A DNA stretch of 64,000 bases from JAOXRU01 sp965247735 (GTDB lineage Bacteria; Bacteroidota; Bacteroidia; Flavobacteriales; Flavobacteriaceae), in assembly GCA_965247735.1 (NCBI GenBank), contig CBDFHN010000002.1:1798001-1862000 (forward strand), written 5' to 3'. A program made the position numbers and the translations under genes. Numbering within the stretch: position 1 is the first letter of the stretch; the number at the start of each line of letters is the position of its first letter. Positions 18,918-28,400 of this stretch are shown in pieces. The notes beneath the pieces were generated by a model. That model made no database searches. It saw nothing but the letters and a program-made list of their open reading frames with translations, and was not told the DNA's origin.

Positions 18918-19601
18918 TTAAGTATTATCATTTCCATCGCAATTACTGTCTACTCCATCATTTAAATATTCTCTTGTATACGGATGCACTTCACCATCAG
19001 CATCGTTACAATCTAAATTGTTAGATACTCCGTCCGCAGCAGACTGCAATTGAGATCCATATCCATCTCCATCAGCATCTATATATAATATATCATCAAT
19101 ATCTACCTCTCCGTTGCAATTGTCATCAATATCATTATTCCAAATTTCTCTTGCTTTTGGATTTATGGCATCATTATTATCATCGCAATCACCAGCATAA
19201 AAAGAAAAATTAGCAGGAGCATCATCTCCATCTTCAATTTCTATCACTACTGGATCCCCTGGACGTCCAAATCCATCGTTATCTTTATCTACATAAAATG
19301 TATAGCCCAACTTACCATTACAATTTTCATCAATAGTATTGTCTGGAATTTCTACAGCATCTGGGTGAACATCAGCATCAGTATCATCACAATCCGTTTT
19401 GTCGCGTACATATCCTGCTGGTTGATTGGTAGCTATTATCCTATCTGTTTCGGAGAGCCTTCCAAAAGTATCACCATCATCGTCTGGATACCATGAATAG
19501 GTAAAATCATCTGGAGAAGAACAGCCAGAACCAATACTAACTACTGCAATAATGATTAGTAAAGAAGGTAAAACAATTTTTATAAATTTATTTTTCATCA
19601 T
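18918..19601 (-). CDS. lipoprotein with three MopE-type metal-binding repeats
   Basis: 227 aa. The hydrophobic leader ends in SIGSGC, with Cys27 as lipidation site. The mature part consists of three copies of the putative metal-binding MopE motif, each with an Asp-rich D.DGDxFG loop and a DCDD.....HPDA.E...D.IDENCNG unit (about 35-88, 95-165, 168-227). These loops likely bind Ca2+ or another cation at the cell surface. It starts 1 nt after the stop of the Lgt-like gene, so both are in one operon. Two ATG codons are possible. Confidence 0.88.
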   Translation of the reverse strand: MMKNKFIKIVLPSLLIIIAVVSIGSGCSSPDDFTYSWYPDDDGDTFGRLSETDRIIATNQPAGYVRDKTDCDDTDADVHPDAVEIPDNTIDENCNGKLGYTFYVDKDNDGFGRPGDPVVIEIEDGDDAPANFSFYAGDCDDNNDAINPKAREIWNNDIDDNCNGEVDIDDILYIDADGDGYGSQLQSAADGVSNNLDCNDADGEVHPYTREYLNDGVDSNCDGNDNT

Positions 19602-19602
19602 T

Positions 19603-20379
19603 TTAATTTTTTAATAATTGATCCTTTTTTTGTTTGAAATAGAAATAAAGTGTCATTAACACTAAACACAACGCAATACCTTGAGAATGAGACATTACAT
19701 TGTTGATAACAAAACCTCTTTCATCTCCTCTAAATAATTCTATTATACTTCTTACAATAGCATAGGCCATTACATAGGTAAAGAAGATTTGCCCTTGAAA
19801 TTTTTGTCTTTTTTTTAAGGCAAATAACACTAGCATAATACCGAGTACTGCTATTACTTCATATAATTGTGTTGGATGCACTGCTACTGAACGTGTTTTT
19901 GGAAAAGCAATTCCTAAAAAACTATCCGTTGGCTTCCCAAAGCAACATCCAGCCAAAAAACAGCCCAATCTTCCAAAACTATGTACTATTGTGGTTGTAA
20001 TTGCTAGTATATCTAGCATAGGTAAAACGGGTATACTATGTTTTTTTAAATAAAAAATAATAAAAACTATTATGCATATAAAAGAACCATAGAATACAAA
20101 TCCTCCAGAAGAAACATCTAAAAAACGAGAAGGATTATTTAAGTAATACATTGGCTTTTCTAGGTACAAAAAAAACTTACCTCCTAAAAAACCCATTACA
20201 AATACCCAATAGAAAAATGCATTCGGTAATTTTACATTCAACATTTTATTGGCTGTATATCTCGTATATAATACCGATACTATAGTTCCTAAAACAATTA
20301 AAAAAGCATAGGAAAATAAAGTCATTGTATGACTTCCTAAAAACTCTGGTAACTGAAAACTAAATAGCTCTGGATACAT
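19603..20379 (-). CDS. Lgt-family prolipoprotein diacylglyceryl transferase paralogue
   Basis: 258 aa integral membrane protein with about seven transmembrane helices. Family landmarks are GGFVFYGSF (92-100), GRLGCFLAGCCFG (136-148), HPTQLYE and YAIVRSIIELFRGDERG. As I recall the E. coli enzyme, its H103 aligns with Tyr97 here and its N146 with Cys140, while the essential Arg (here R137) is kept. It belongs to the Cys-rich GR.GCFLAGCC paralogue group. It is flanked on both sides by lipoprotein genes (9 nt and 1 nt away), which suggests it modifies these local clients. Activity is not proven. Confidence 0.85.
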   Translation of the reverse strand: MYPELFSFQLPEFLGSHTMTLFSYAFLIVLGTIVSVLYTRYTANKMLNVKLPNAFFYWVFVMGFLGGKFFLYLEKPMYYLNNPSRFLDVSSGGFVFYGSFICIIVFIIFYLKKHSIPVLPMLDILAITTTIVHSFGRLGCFLAGCCFGKPTDSFLGIAFPKTRSVAVHPTQLYEVIAVLGIMLVLFALKKRQKFQGQIFFTYVMAYAIVRSIIELFRGDERGFVINNVMSHSQGIALCLVLMTLYFYFKQKKDQLLKN

Positions 20380-20388
20380 GGTCTTGTT

Positions 20389-20817
20389 TTAATGAAACTC
20401 ATCTATAATCACACAAAATTCTGCTTCTATACCACTAGCGGTAAGATCGAACCTCATCTCTTCTCCTACGGCAGTACCTGTACGTTGACACTTGACATTA
20501 ACAGTATGTTGGTTTCCATTAATATTTAAGGTTCCAGTTCCTGTACCATTTAATGTTACTACTGTTGTGGTAAACCAAAAATCTCCAGGAGCACTAGTTT
20601 TATATATCTCTACTTCAGGTCCATTGCTAGAAGTATTGAAAAAATCAGTAGTTAACTCTGCTTCAGGAATTAATGTTTGCGTATTACTTGAATCAAAATA
20701 AGTAAAACCTTGATAATTACATACAGTTTGGTTATCTGCATTACCATCATCATTATCGCAGCTTAAAAGTATAATTGATAAACATAAGGTTAATAAAATT
20801 TGGATTTTGATCTTCAT
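20389..20817 (-). CDS. small lipoprotein, unknown function
   Basis: 142 aa. The leader ends in SIILLSC with Cys20 as lipidation site, followed by an Asp/Asn-rich linker that may act as a surface-export tether. The mature part is a beta-rich domain with three Cys besides the lipidation site. No family was recognised. It starts the lgt-like/MopE mini-operon, 9 nt upstream of the Lgt paralogue. Confidence 0.75.
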   Translation of the reverse strand: MKIKIQILLTLCLSIILLSCDNDDGNADNQTVCNYQGFTYFDSSNTQTLIPEAELTTDFFNTSSNGPEVEIYKTSAPGDFWFTTTVVTLNGTGTGTLNINGNQHTVNVKCQRTGTAVGEEMRFDLTASGIEAEFCVIIDEFH

Positions 20818-20853
20818 AATTTTGGTTTTATGATAAACCTAGCTGAATTTTCA

Positions 20854-20889
20854 ACAAAAAAAAACAGCCATTAAAGCAAATGACTGTTT
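20854..20889 (-). terminator. intrinsic terminator
   Basis: AAACAGCCATT (20862-20872) and AATGACTGTTT (20879-20889) pair with one mismatch. On the minus strand a T-run follows. It lies 190 nt downstream of the stop at 21076 and ends any transcript running through the GNRA stem at 21003-21034. Confidence 0.75.
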
Positions 20890-21002
20890 CGTTTAAGGAA
20901 TGACCTTTTTTGTCTTGGTAAAAAAACATAGTAAAAACTATAACCAACAACAGTTTTATAATAGAGTAGTAACACACATTGTTTATGTAATATTTAAAAC
21001 TT

Positions 21003-21034
21003 AAGAAGCCGCCTAGTTTCCTAAACGGCCTCTT
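21003..21034 (-). other. 14-bp stem with GAAA tetraloop
   Basis: On the minus strand the arm AAGAGGCCGTTTAG pairs in full with CTAGGCGGCTTCTT (three G-U pairs), closing a GAAA loop of the GNRA class. It lies 41 nt past the lipoprotein stop at 21076. The tail AAGTTTT is a poor U-tract, so it may be a processing or RNA-stability element, part of a small RNA, or a weak terminator. Confidence 0.65.
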
Positions 21035-21075
21035 GCTGTTAATCCATAAATTCAATACCTGAGAGTTTTAAACTA

Positions 21076-21480
21076 TTATTCTACCAAAATCCAGTTTGCA
21101 GCTATTGATTGGACTAAATTGGTATCTGATTTGAGCAGCGTGTTTTCTATCTGCGCTATATTTGAACCCAATATAAGTACTACCTGATTGGTTTGTATTA
21201 ATTGACTTTGTTTGGAAAAGGTCATACTATTAGTAGTACCATTAACACTATAATTAACTGATGTAGGTTTAAATAAACCTTCTCCTGCTTGGAATACTGA
21301 AATTTCTACAAGGTATTTCATTTCAAGATTTATGCAATCCATGTCTTCTATTTCAGTGCCGTCTATATGTAAAAATCGTATTCCAGACGGATGTGTCTCA
21401 ATTACTGAAATGCTATCATCACTTTCACAGGAAAATAACATCAGAATTGCTAGGGCTAAAAAAAATATAATTCGTGTCAT
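21076..21480 (-). CDS. small lipoprotein, unknown function
   Basis: 134 aa. The leader MTRIIFFLALAILMLFSC gives lipidation at Cys18, followed by an acidic ESDDS segment. The mature domain is beta-rich, with a YSVNGTTNSMTFSKQSQ strand region, and no known family was recognised. It is preceded by one of the three AGCATG repeat elements, so it may be controlled apart from the 300-aa gene that lies upstream, even though both are on the minus strand. Confidence 0.7.
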   Translation of the reverse strand: MTRIIFFLALAILMLFSCESDDSISVIETHPSGIRFLHIDGTEIEDMDCINLEMKYLVEISVFQAGEGLFKPTSVNYSVNGTTNSMTFSKQSQLIQTNQVVLILGSNIAQIENTLLKSDTNLVQSIAANWILVE

Positions 21481-21493
21481 GTCTCTATATTTA

Positions 21494-21564
21494 TTATTTG
21501 TTAACGGTCACATGCTGTTCGCTATTAATCATTTTATTGGATAACAAACTGCTTAGCATGCTCG
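21494..21564 (-). promoter_or_regulatory. AGCATG leader element, copy 1
   Basis: On the minus strand the boxes GAGCATG (near 21557-21563) and ACAGCATGT (near 21510-21518) stand 46 nt apart. The second is followed 30 nt later by the ATG of the lipoprotein gene. Between them, ATTAATAGCGAACAGCATGT is shared nearly base for base with the copies at 33.0 and 57.2 kb. The first box opens a 21-codon frame ending in TAA at 21494. The element starts within a few nt of the upstream stop codon. Confidence 0.8.
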
Positions 21565-21566
21565 GA

Positions 21567-22469
21567 TCATATAATTGTTATTTCTTTACTTATGTTGTCT
21601 ATTTCTATACTATAAGTTCCGGCAGAAAGATCCTCAAAAATTACTTCTCCTCCAGTGATGTTCTTCTCCATTAGTATTTCGGAGTCTTGTTTTAAAACTA
21701 CATTAAGGTTTTCTACATTACAGGTTACTTTTATGGCTCCATTTGCATGACATGCCACCCCTTTTTTATAAAAAGCAGCCTGAACACGTGGGATTTTCAG
21801 TATAGAAACCGTCCATTCTTTTATATTAGACTGGTCTTCAGATCTAACCTGATAGGTAATGGGAGAATTTAGATCTACACTGTTTTGACCAGAAGTTTGT
21901 AAAACTCCATTTAAAAATAATGAAGCTCCAACGCTTAATTCAAAAACTGGGATAAGCGCACTAAGCTCTTCATCTTCAAACATAACTAGTTCTATTGATT
22001 GATTGTCTATAGTAGCGCCTTGATTTTCTATATCTTTAAATTCAAAACTGGCGATCTCTGATACATCATTAAGTTTTGGATGAGCGATACTAAATGCTTG
22101 AAATAAATTTCCGTTATGCGCATTAATATTAAATGTCATCGTTTCTGAAACAGTGGTGGTTTCATTGGCAATGGAATCATAAATTTTAAAACTAACAGTC
22201 TCATTATCTGTATTGGCAAATATGTTTAGATATGCATAATAACTATTTTCATTTGCTACATAGATAAGAGCAGTAACGCCCCTACATTCGCCATTTACAA
22301 ATGCCGCAACCATATCCGAACTATTATTCAATTGCTGTCCATTTACGGTGACAAAACCTACCAAAGACATACTGTATTGAAAATTGTTTTCATTGACCAC
22401 CCAGTTGGGGGTCTGTGCCAAGCAGTTTAAGCTCAGCAGTACTATTGCTATTGTGAGAAACTTTTTCAT
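21567..22469 (-). CDS. secreted protein with a module shared with the giant T9SS protein
   Basis: 300 aa with a signal peptide (MKKFLTIAIVLLSLNCLAQ). Residues about 20-135 form a module (PNWVVNENNFQYSMSLVGFV..., VAAFVNGECRG) that is clearly homologous to residues ~2307-2417 of the 2813-aa protein encoded 2 nt upstream. Residues about 140-225 resemble a bacterial surface domain of the DUF5018 kind (SAL.PVFELSVGASLFLNGV, ending in WTVSI). A small beta domain closes the chain. No T9SS domain is present. Co-transcribed with the giant gene. Confidence 0.8.
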   Translation of the reverse strand: MKKFLTIAIVLLSLNCLAQTPNWVVNENNFQYSMSLVGFVTVNGQQLNNSSDMVAAFVNGECRGVTALIYVANENSYYAYLNIFANTDNETVSFKIYDSIANETTTVSETMTFNINAHNGNLFQAFSIAHPKLNDVSEIASFEFKDIENQGATIDNQSIELVMFEDEELSALIPVFELSVGASLFLNGVLQTSGQNSVDLNSPITYQVRSEDQSNIKEWTVSILKIPRVQAAFYKKGVACHANGAIKVTCNVENLNVVLKQDSEILMEKNITGGEVIFEDLSAGTYSIEIDNISKEITII

Positions 22470-22471
22470 AG

Positions 22472-25400
22472 TTATTCTTTTATAATTTTAGCCATAATTT
22501 CATTTTGATCTACACTGAATTTCAATATGTAAACTCCATTAGAAACGTTTGGAGAAAGTTGTATCTTATTTTCGCCTTTTTTTAAATTTACCTCTTTGCT
22601 AAATGCTAATTTCCCAGACATGGTATACAGTCTAAGCACACAGGTTTGCTGTTTGGTAGCGGCTAATAATACATTGATGTCTTCCTCAAATGGATTAGGG
22701 AATATATAAATAGTATCTAAATCAGTTGATTGCACCTCTTCATATAAAACTACTGGGCTGGAATAGGTTCCTAAAACGCTATTGCTTGCAAAATTAAAGA
22801 GGTACGAATTTTTGATTAACCTATCTTCTTTTCCTAAGTAAAAATTTAGCTTAGTAAGCGTTTCGCCATATATGGTGACAAAAAACAAGTTACTTTCAGA
22901 ATTTGAGCTTTCTGGGGAACCAATACCCACCAAATTGCTGTTTTCATTATATACATACAGGCTACTATAACCTTTAGGAATACTCACTATAGCATTCATG
23001 TTTTCGGGATAACGAGAAAACTGATCTGTATCTATTTCTTTAGCATTAGCAACATTAGTGTTTGCTATTGCATCAGGAGCTAATCTTTTTCCTGTAAAAT
23101 ACAGTGGGTATCTATATGTTTGTGCCGTAGAAGCTTTTAACATATATCCGTTTCCTTTAACCATACTCTTCAAATTCCCTTTCCAACCATGTACTTGATC
23201 ATAGATGGCAAATTGGTTTTGTGATTTTATAACATCTCCATCTTCTGCATCAAATAAAGCCAAAGCCTCATTAACAGTTACATTTTTTAATAAAGGATAA
23301 GGCAACCAATTCCAATTTTCTTTCACTTCAAACCTCCATTTGTCTAATGCAATAAGATCACCTCTTACATTAAATACTTGTTCTTTTGATAAACGTACTT
23401 TATACATCTTATCAGCATTCATTCCTCCATTGGCACTTATTGTTCCTGACCAGCCGCTTTTTACTGAATCGTTTGTATCTTTATAATAGGCATCTAAATA
23501 CGCTGGTGAATGCGATTTTATTAAATTTGAAGTCTCTAAATCTAACCCAGATGTCAATGTATTTATAGCATCAAAATTTGGTGAGTTTACCGAGAATGAT
23601 ATCCATGTCCAACCGTTTTTAAGCGTAATATCCTGTTCGGATAAATTGGTATTGCTAAAAATCCCTGGCTGAGATAAACTTCCTATAACATCATTACTAA
23701 TAAAAGAAATGTTTAAATCATCATTTAAACTAGCCTCTAACAATCTTCCCTGATTGGCATCCCATACCTTGAAACTAAGTTCCTCTCCGCTTGTACTATT
23801 GCTATAAATAGTAAGAAAAACAAAATACTCCTTATAGGTACTGTCATAAACTAAATCGGCGAAACCTCTTAATTCATCATTATGGAAAGCTGCCACTTTA
23901 TTAAAGGGATCTGCACTAAAAAAACCATCCAGTTTTACTCTTCCAACAACATTCATACTATAATCAAACAATGATGGATCTAAACTCCAATCTGGTGCAG
24001 GCGCTAAAACCCTAACATTCAGCGAAAGTTTTTCATCGTAATTATAATCTGTATTCAATGTTAAATTCTCTTGGTACTCCCCTACAGAAAGTGTCTCATC
24101 TATAGTAGCTATAATGGTAATCTTACTATCAGGATCTAGTATGCCCGAAGTTTCACTTAGTTGCAACCAATTTGGGAAATTTGAAATTTCAAAAGGTTGT
24201 TTTTTTCCTCCTTTATTAATAATTGTTATTTCAAAGGTTTCAGAAGTATTATATTCCTGTTGTAAGGACACAATATCATCATAGCCATCCACAAACCAAC
24301 TCATCTCGTTTATTCTAACAAATGCAGTCCAGGTAATTGGTGATGCTTGTTGATTGTTGGTTTTATCGAACATCCTATCTACTGTAATGTCTAATATTTG
24401 ACCTTCTAAAGAAGCAAAATCAGAAACTTCAGGGCTAATAATCATCTCATCTTGATTGATGGTATGCTGCACCCTAAATTTGATTAAAGATCGTTCTGGC
24501 TGTATCGCTGGTGTATCTTCTGAAAGTGATGTTGTTCCTGTATTTAACTTCGTCTTGGATTTTATCACATCATTATTTGCCACAACATGGAAATAATCTG
24601 TTTCTGGAGATCCTCCAGGAAGAGGAGTATTCATTCTTGCATAGCCTAGCAATCCAATGCTTTCCGCATCTATTTCGTTATATTGATCTCTAACTACCTG
24701 CTCTTTATTTCTTAAGGTATTCCATATTCTAAATTCATCAATATTACCAGTAAAAAACTGATCAAAAGTGATTGCGCCTGCAAGATCTTTTTGTCCCCTA
24801 GCACCTATCCAAATAATATTGTCTTTAAAACCTGTAATATCTTTTATAGAATTTGAAGAAACTTGTTGTCCGTCCACTAATGTTTGCAATGCACCATGAC
24901 GATTAAGTAATATCGTAATATGATGCCATTGATCATCTACTAATGTGCTGTTCGTAAGCTCATAGTTTTTACCTTCATTGGCAAGAATTAAATTTCCAGA
25001 GGTATTAATATCTAAGGCCCATTTATTATCAAAACCATCTGCTTGGTTAATATCTGTTCCATCTCCCCTTCCATTTGAAAAAATGGTAGCATTTTGTGTC
25101 GTATTGGTTTTTAGCCAAAAAGAGATGGTAGCGTCCATATCAGAAGTGATGACTGCAAAGCCCATATTTTCTAGTATTAGCGCTTGATCTCCCTTAAAAT
25201 CATAAGATTGTCCTTTGGGTTTAATGTCCCAAGATGCATTTACACTTCCATGTTTAAACCTAGCCAAATCTCTAGTAATTGTTCCTCTTCCTTCATGCAT
25301 AGACCAATAGCCTAGTAAGTTTTTTTCATTACCTAAAGTCTGGCTATAAATATTTGCTCCGGCTGTAGTTATGGATAAGTATTTAGTCCACAATCTTAAA

Positions 25401-28400
25401 TCGTGTATGTTTCCAAAGAAAGAATTACCACCGATGGTTAGCGTTTCGTTACTCGAAAACTCTAAGTTAGCATCGGCAGTAATTTCCTTAAGTGAATTGC
25501 TATCTTCATAAATCGCCATTTTTCTAGCATCTTTCTTGTAGGTAAATGTATAATGGTGAAACAAGTCATCATCAGAAAAAAGAATCTTAATTTCTTCAGT
25601 TCCTAACTTCCAATAAAGCTCTTCGCTTGCATTAATTCCTATTTCAAAACCGTTTGGCTGACTCATGATAATAGCTGGTAATGAAGTAGTTTTATTATTC
25701 ATCCAAAATTCTACGGAGAAATCACCAGAAACAATTGATGGTTTTTCTATGGTTACTGTATTGCTTTCCCCTTCAAACAAAAGAGATACATCATTTTTAA
25801 TCGGAAGTTGATTGGTAGCTCCTTTAATTTCTATTTTACTTATGGCCGAATTGTAAAATATATTTTCATTAAATCTTACTTTTAAATCTTCTCCTGCCGA
25901 AAGTATGCCATCTATAGGTTCTGGTGTTCCAAAAACTACTGGAGCATCTAATTCTATAGTACCAGATATGATATCAGAAACAAATTCGGTATCATTGGTG
26001 CATTTACTTACTGCTCTAATTTCATAGGTGCCATTTTCTAATTTATTATCTACAATATCCCAATTAAAGGATAGCTCCGTAGCGGAACCTATATTAGAAA
26101 TTTTGTCTTCCTTATTATCCACGGCATCTTGATAAAAAACATCTTTATAGTAGCTATGTAATCTTACCCAAGATGGTGAAGAGGCTAAACGATACTGCAA
26201 ATCAATTTTCTCAAAATTGTCAAATGTTGTTTTAAAACCGTTCATCGTAATAGGCAAGGCATTGGTAGAGCCATCTGCATTTTCAGAAACATTTATATTG
26301 TAAACCCAATTGGTAGGTGGGGATGCTATTTGCACCTCGGTACAGGTAGGTACAAAATGTACCGATATCTCTACATTTGCATTTATATTATCCTCATCAC
26401 AAAGCGATTCTAAAATAATATTGATGTTTTCATAATCAAATACATTAGAAATAGATTTCTCTACAGTTAAAGCATACTTTACTTCCTGGCCATAAGGTAC
26501 ATGTACTATGGTTCCGTTAGGTTCTATGTTTATTTTAGCATTATTTGGATTGGAAATATTATCTACCCTAAGTCTAAAGTCAGAATCTGTACCTGCTGTT
26601 CCATTGTTTTCTAGGGTTAATTCAAACTCGGCTTGTTGGGTATCTAAAACACCGCCAATATCTGCCGTATTTACAGAAATTAGAGGATCTTCAATTGGCA
26701 CTGTAGCAAAACTTAATTTTTCTCTTTGGTCTTCTTCTAAAGGTGGAATTGTAGGAACTAATGGGTTATAGCTAGCATTGTTATAAAAATAGGACAACTC
26801 TGCTTTTTCATGAGGACATGAAGAACGACCTCCCTGCGTACTAAATATTGGCCCATATCCATCAAAAGTATTGATGACATCTACACTAAAAAAATTGGCT
26901 TCGTCATTATCTTTTAATGTGTAAGAGATAAGCGTAGTATTAATCTCTTCTTTGCTTTCTGTTTCACTTATTGTTTGACTCAAAGAGGTAGATGGAGAAA
27001 GAACCATTCCAGTTGCTCCTTGCAATATAACTCCTATATCAGATTTAAAGGATTCATTTAACTCTACATCAAATTCATGAGTTTCACTTACTAATACAGC
27101 ACTCTCTACTGATCTGGTAAATTCTCCTACTCCAGCATCAAAAGATATGTTATCCTCAAAGTTTTCATCTAAATACCTGTAAAAAGAATTTGCAAAAAGC
27201 GGGATAGGCGCCCCAATTGTTTCTTGTTTTAAATTAGCCCTATCATTAATAGCCAAATATTTCTTGCGTTCATTATTTCTAATTACTTTACGCCAGAGAT
27301 TAACTTGCTGTACATATTGCACTCTCGGTAAAACTCCTTCATCATTTTCCGATATTACTCCTTTATCTATATTGTCAATAATTTCCTCCAAACTAGGAAT
27401 AAGGGTCTCCAAAATGTGTTTTTGAGAATACACAAAAAAAGTATTAGAAGGTTCCTCTACAAAAGTCATTGCCTTTTCTTTGGTGATATAAAAAATAGCT
27501 CCTTCGCTATTGGTTAATTTCAAGTCAGCTGTCCCTCTAATGCTGTCAATAGCGGAGGTAACATTATCAAAAGCCCCATAAAAGTAATTTTTGGACTGCC
27601 CAATATACAAATCGCCTTCTGCACCAACAAAATCAGGATCATCACTAGTACTAATTGTCTGCGAAAAAGTATAGGTTTTAGTGCTGCTTTCTCCATCTTC
27701 GGAAGATAAAGTGGTACTAATACCTAAAGTGAAGTCATTCTTAGATTCTGAACTTATTACAGGACCAGCTAATCCCCCTCCTGTTTCCACTTTCATTCCT
27801 GTTTTTATTGTAGTATCTGTTCCAATAGTTTCATCATGAGCAAGGCTACTTGAATTGGAAAAAGAGATGCTTTGTCCTTCTTCAATAGAAGCAAAACTAT
27901 TAGAACCTGGTGGATCACGAAGAATAATGTCTGGAATATCTGGAGCGGCAGTCACAAATGTCTGACTTCCATCGGATGCACCCCCAAGTAAAATATTCTC
28001 CTTTATATAATCTGTTGCTTCATAATCAACTTCATTTATTCTGAATTTTATATCAAGAGATTTGGTAAATGGCTTGGATACAGTTGGCAATCCTCCTTTA
28101 AACGTATAGGTATATTTGCTTTTATTAATAGAATCTATTGAAAAAGATTCTGAATTTGCCAAAGCAAGGTTGTTTGTAATTAATGGTATTCCATCAATAA
28201 TTGGAACAGTATCATGAACATGTGCACTGTTATCGTCCTTATTTACATAGGGCTCAAAAGATTTCATTTCAACTTTATAAGTCCCGAATTGTTTGTAGAC
28301 TAACACATCCTTATTATCCACTTTTAATCCTGTGGTAACAAATTCATCTTCTCCTATAGTAATTTTATCTTCGGAAGATTGTTTAATCACTTTAAGTACT

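Noticed and set aside
20828..21055. 75-codon minus-strand frame between two lipoprotein genes
   Set aside because: It runs straight through the GNRA stem and the terminator hairpin, has no family resemblance and odd composition. RNA structure explains the stretch better than a protein.
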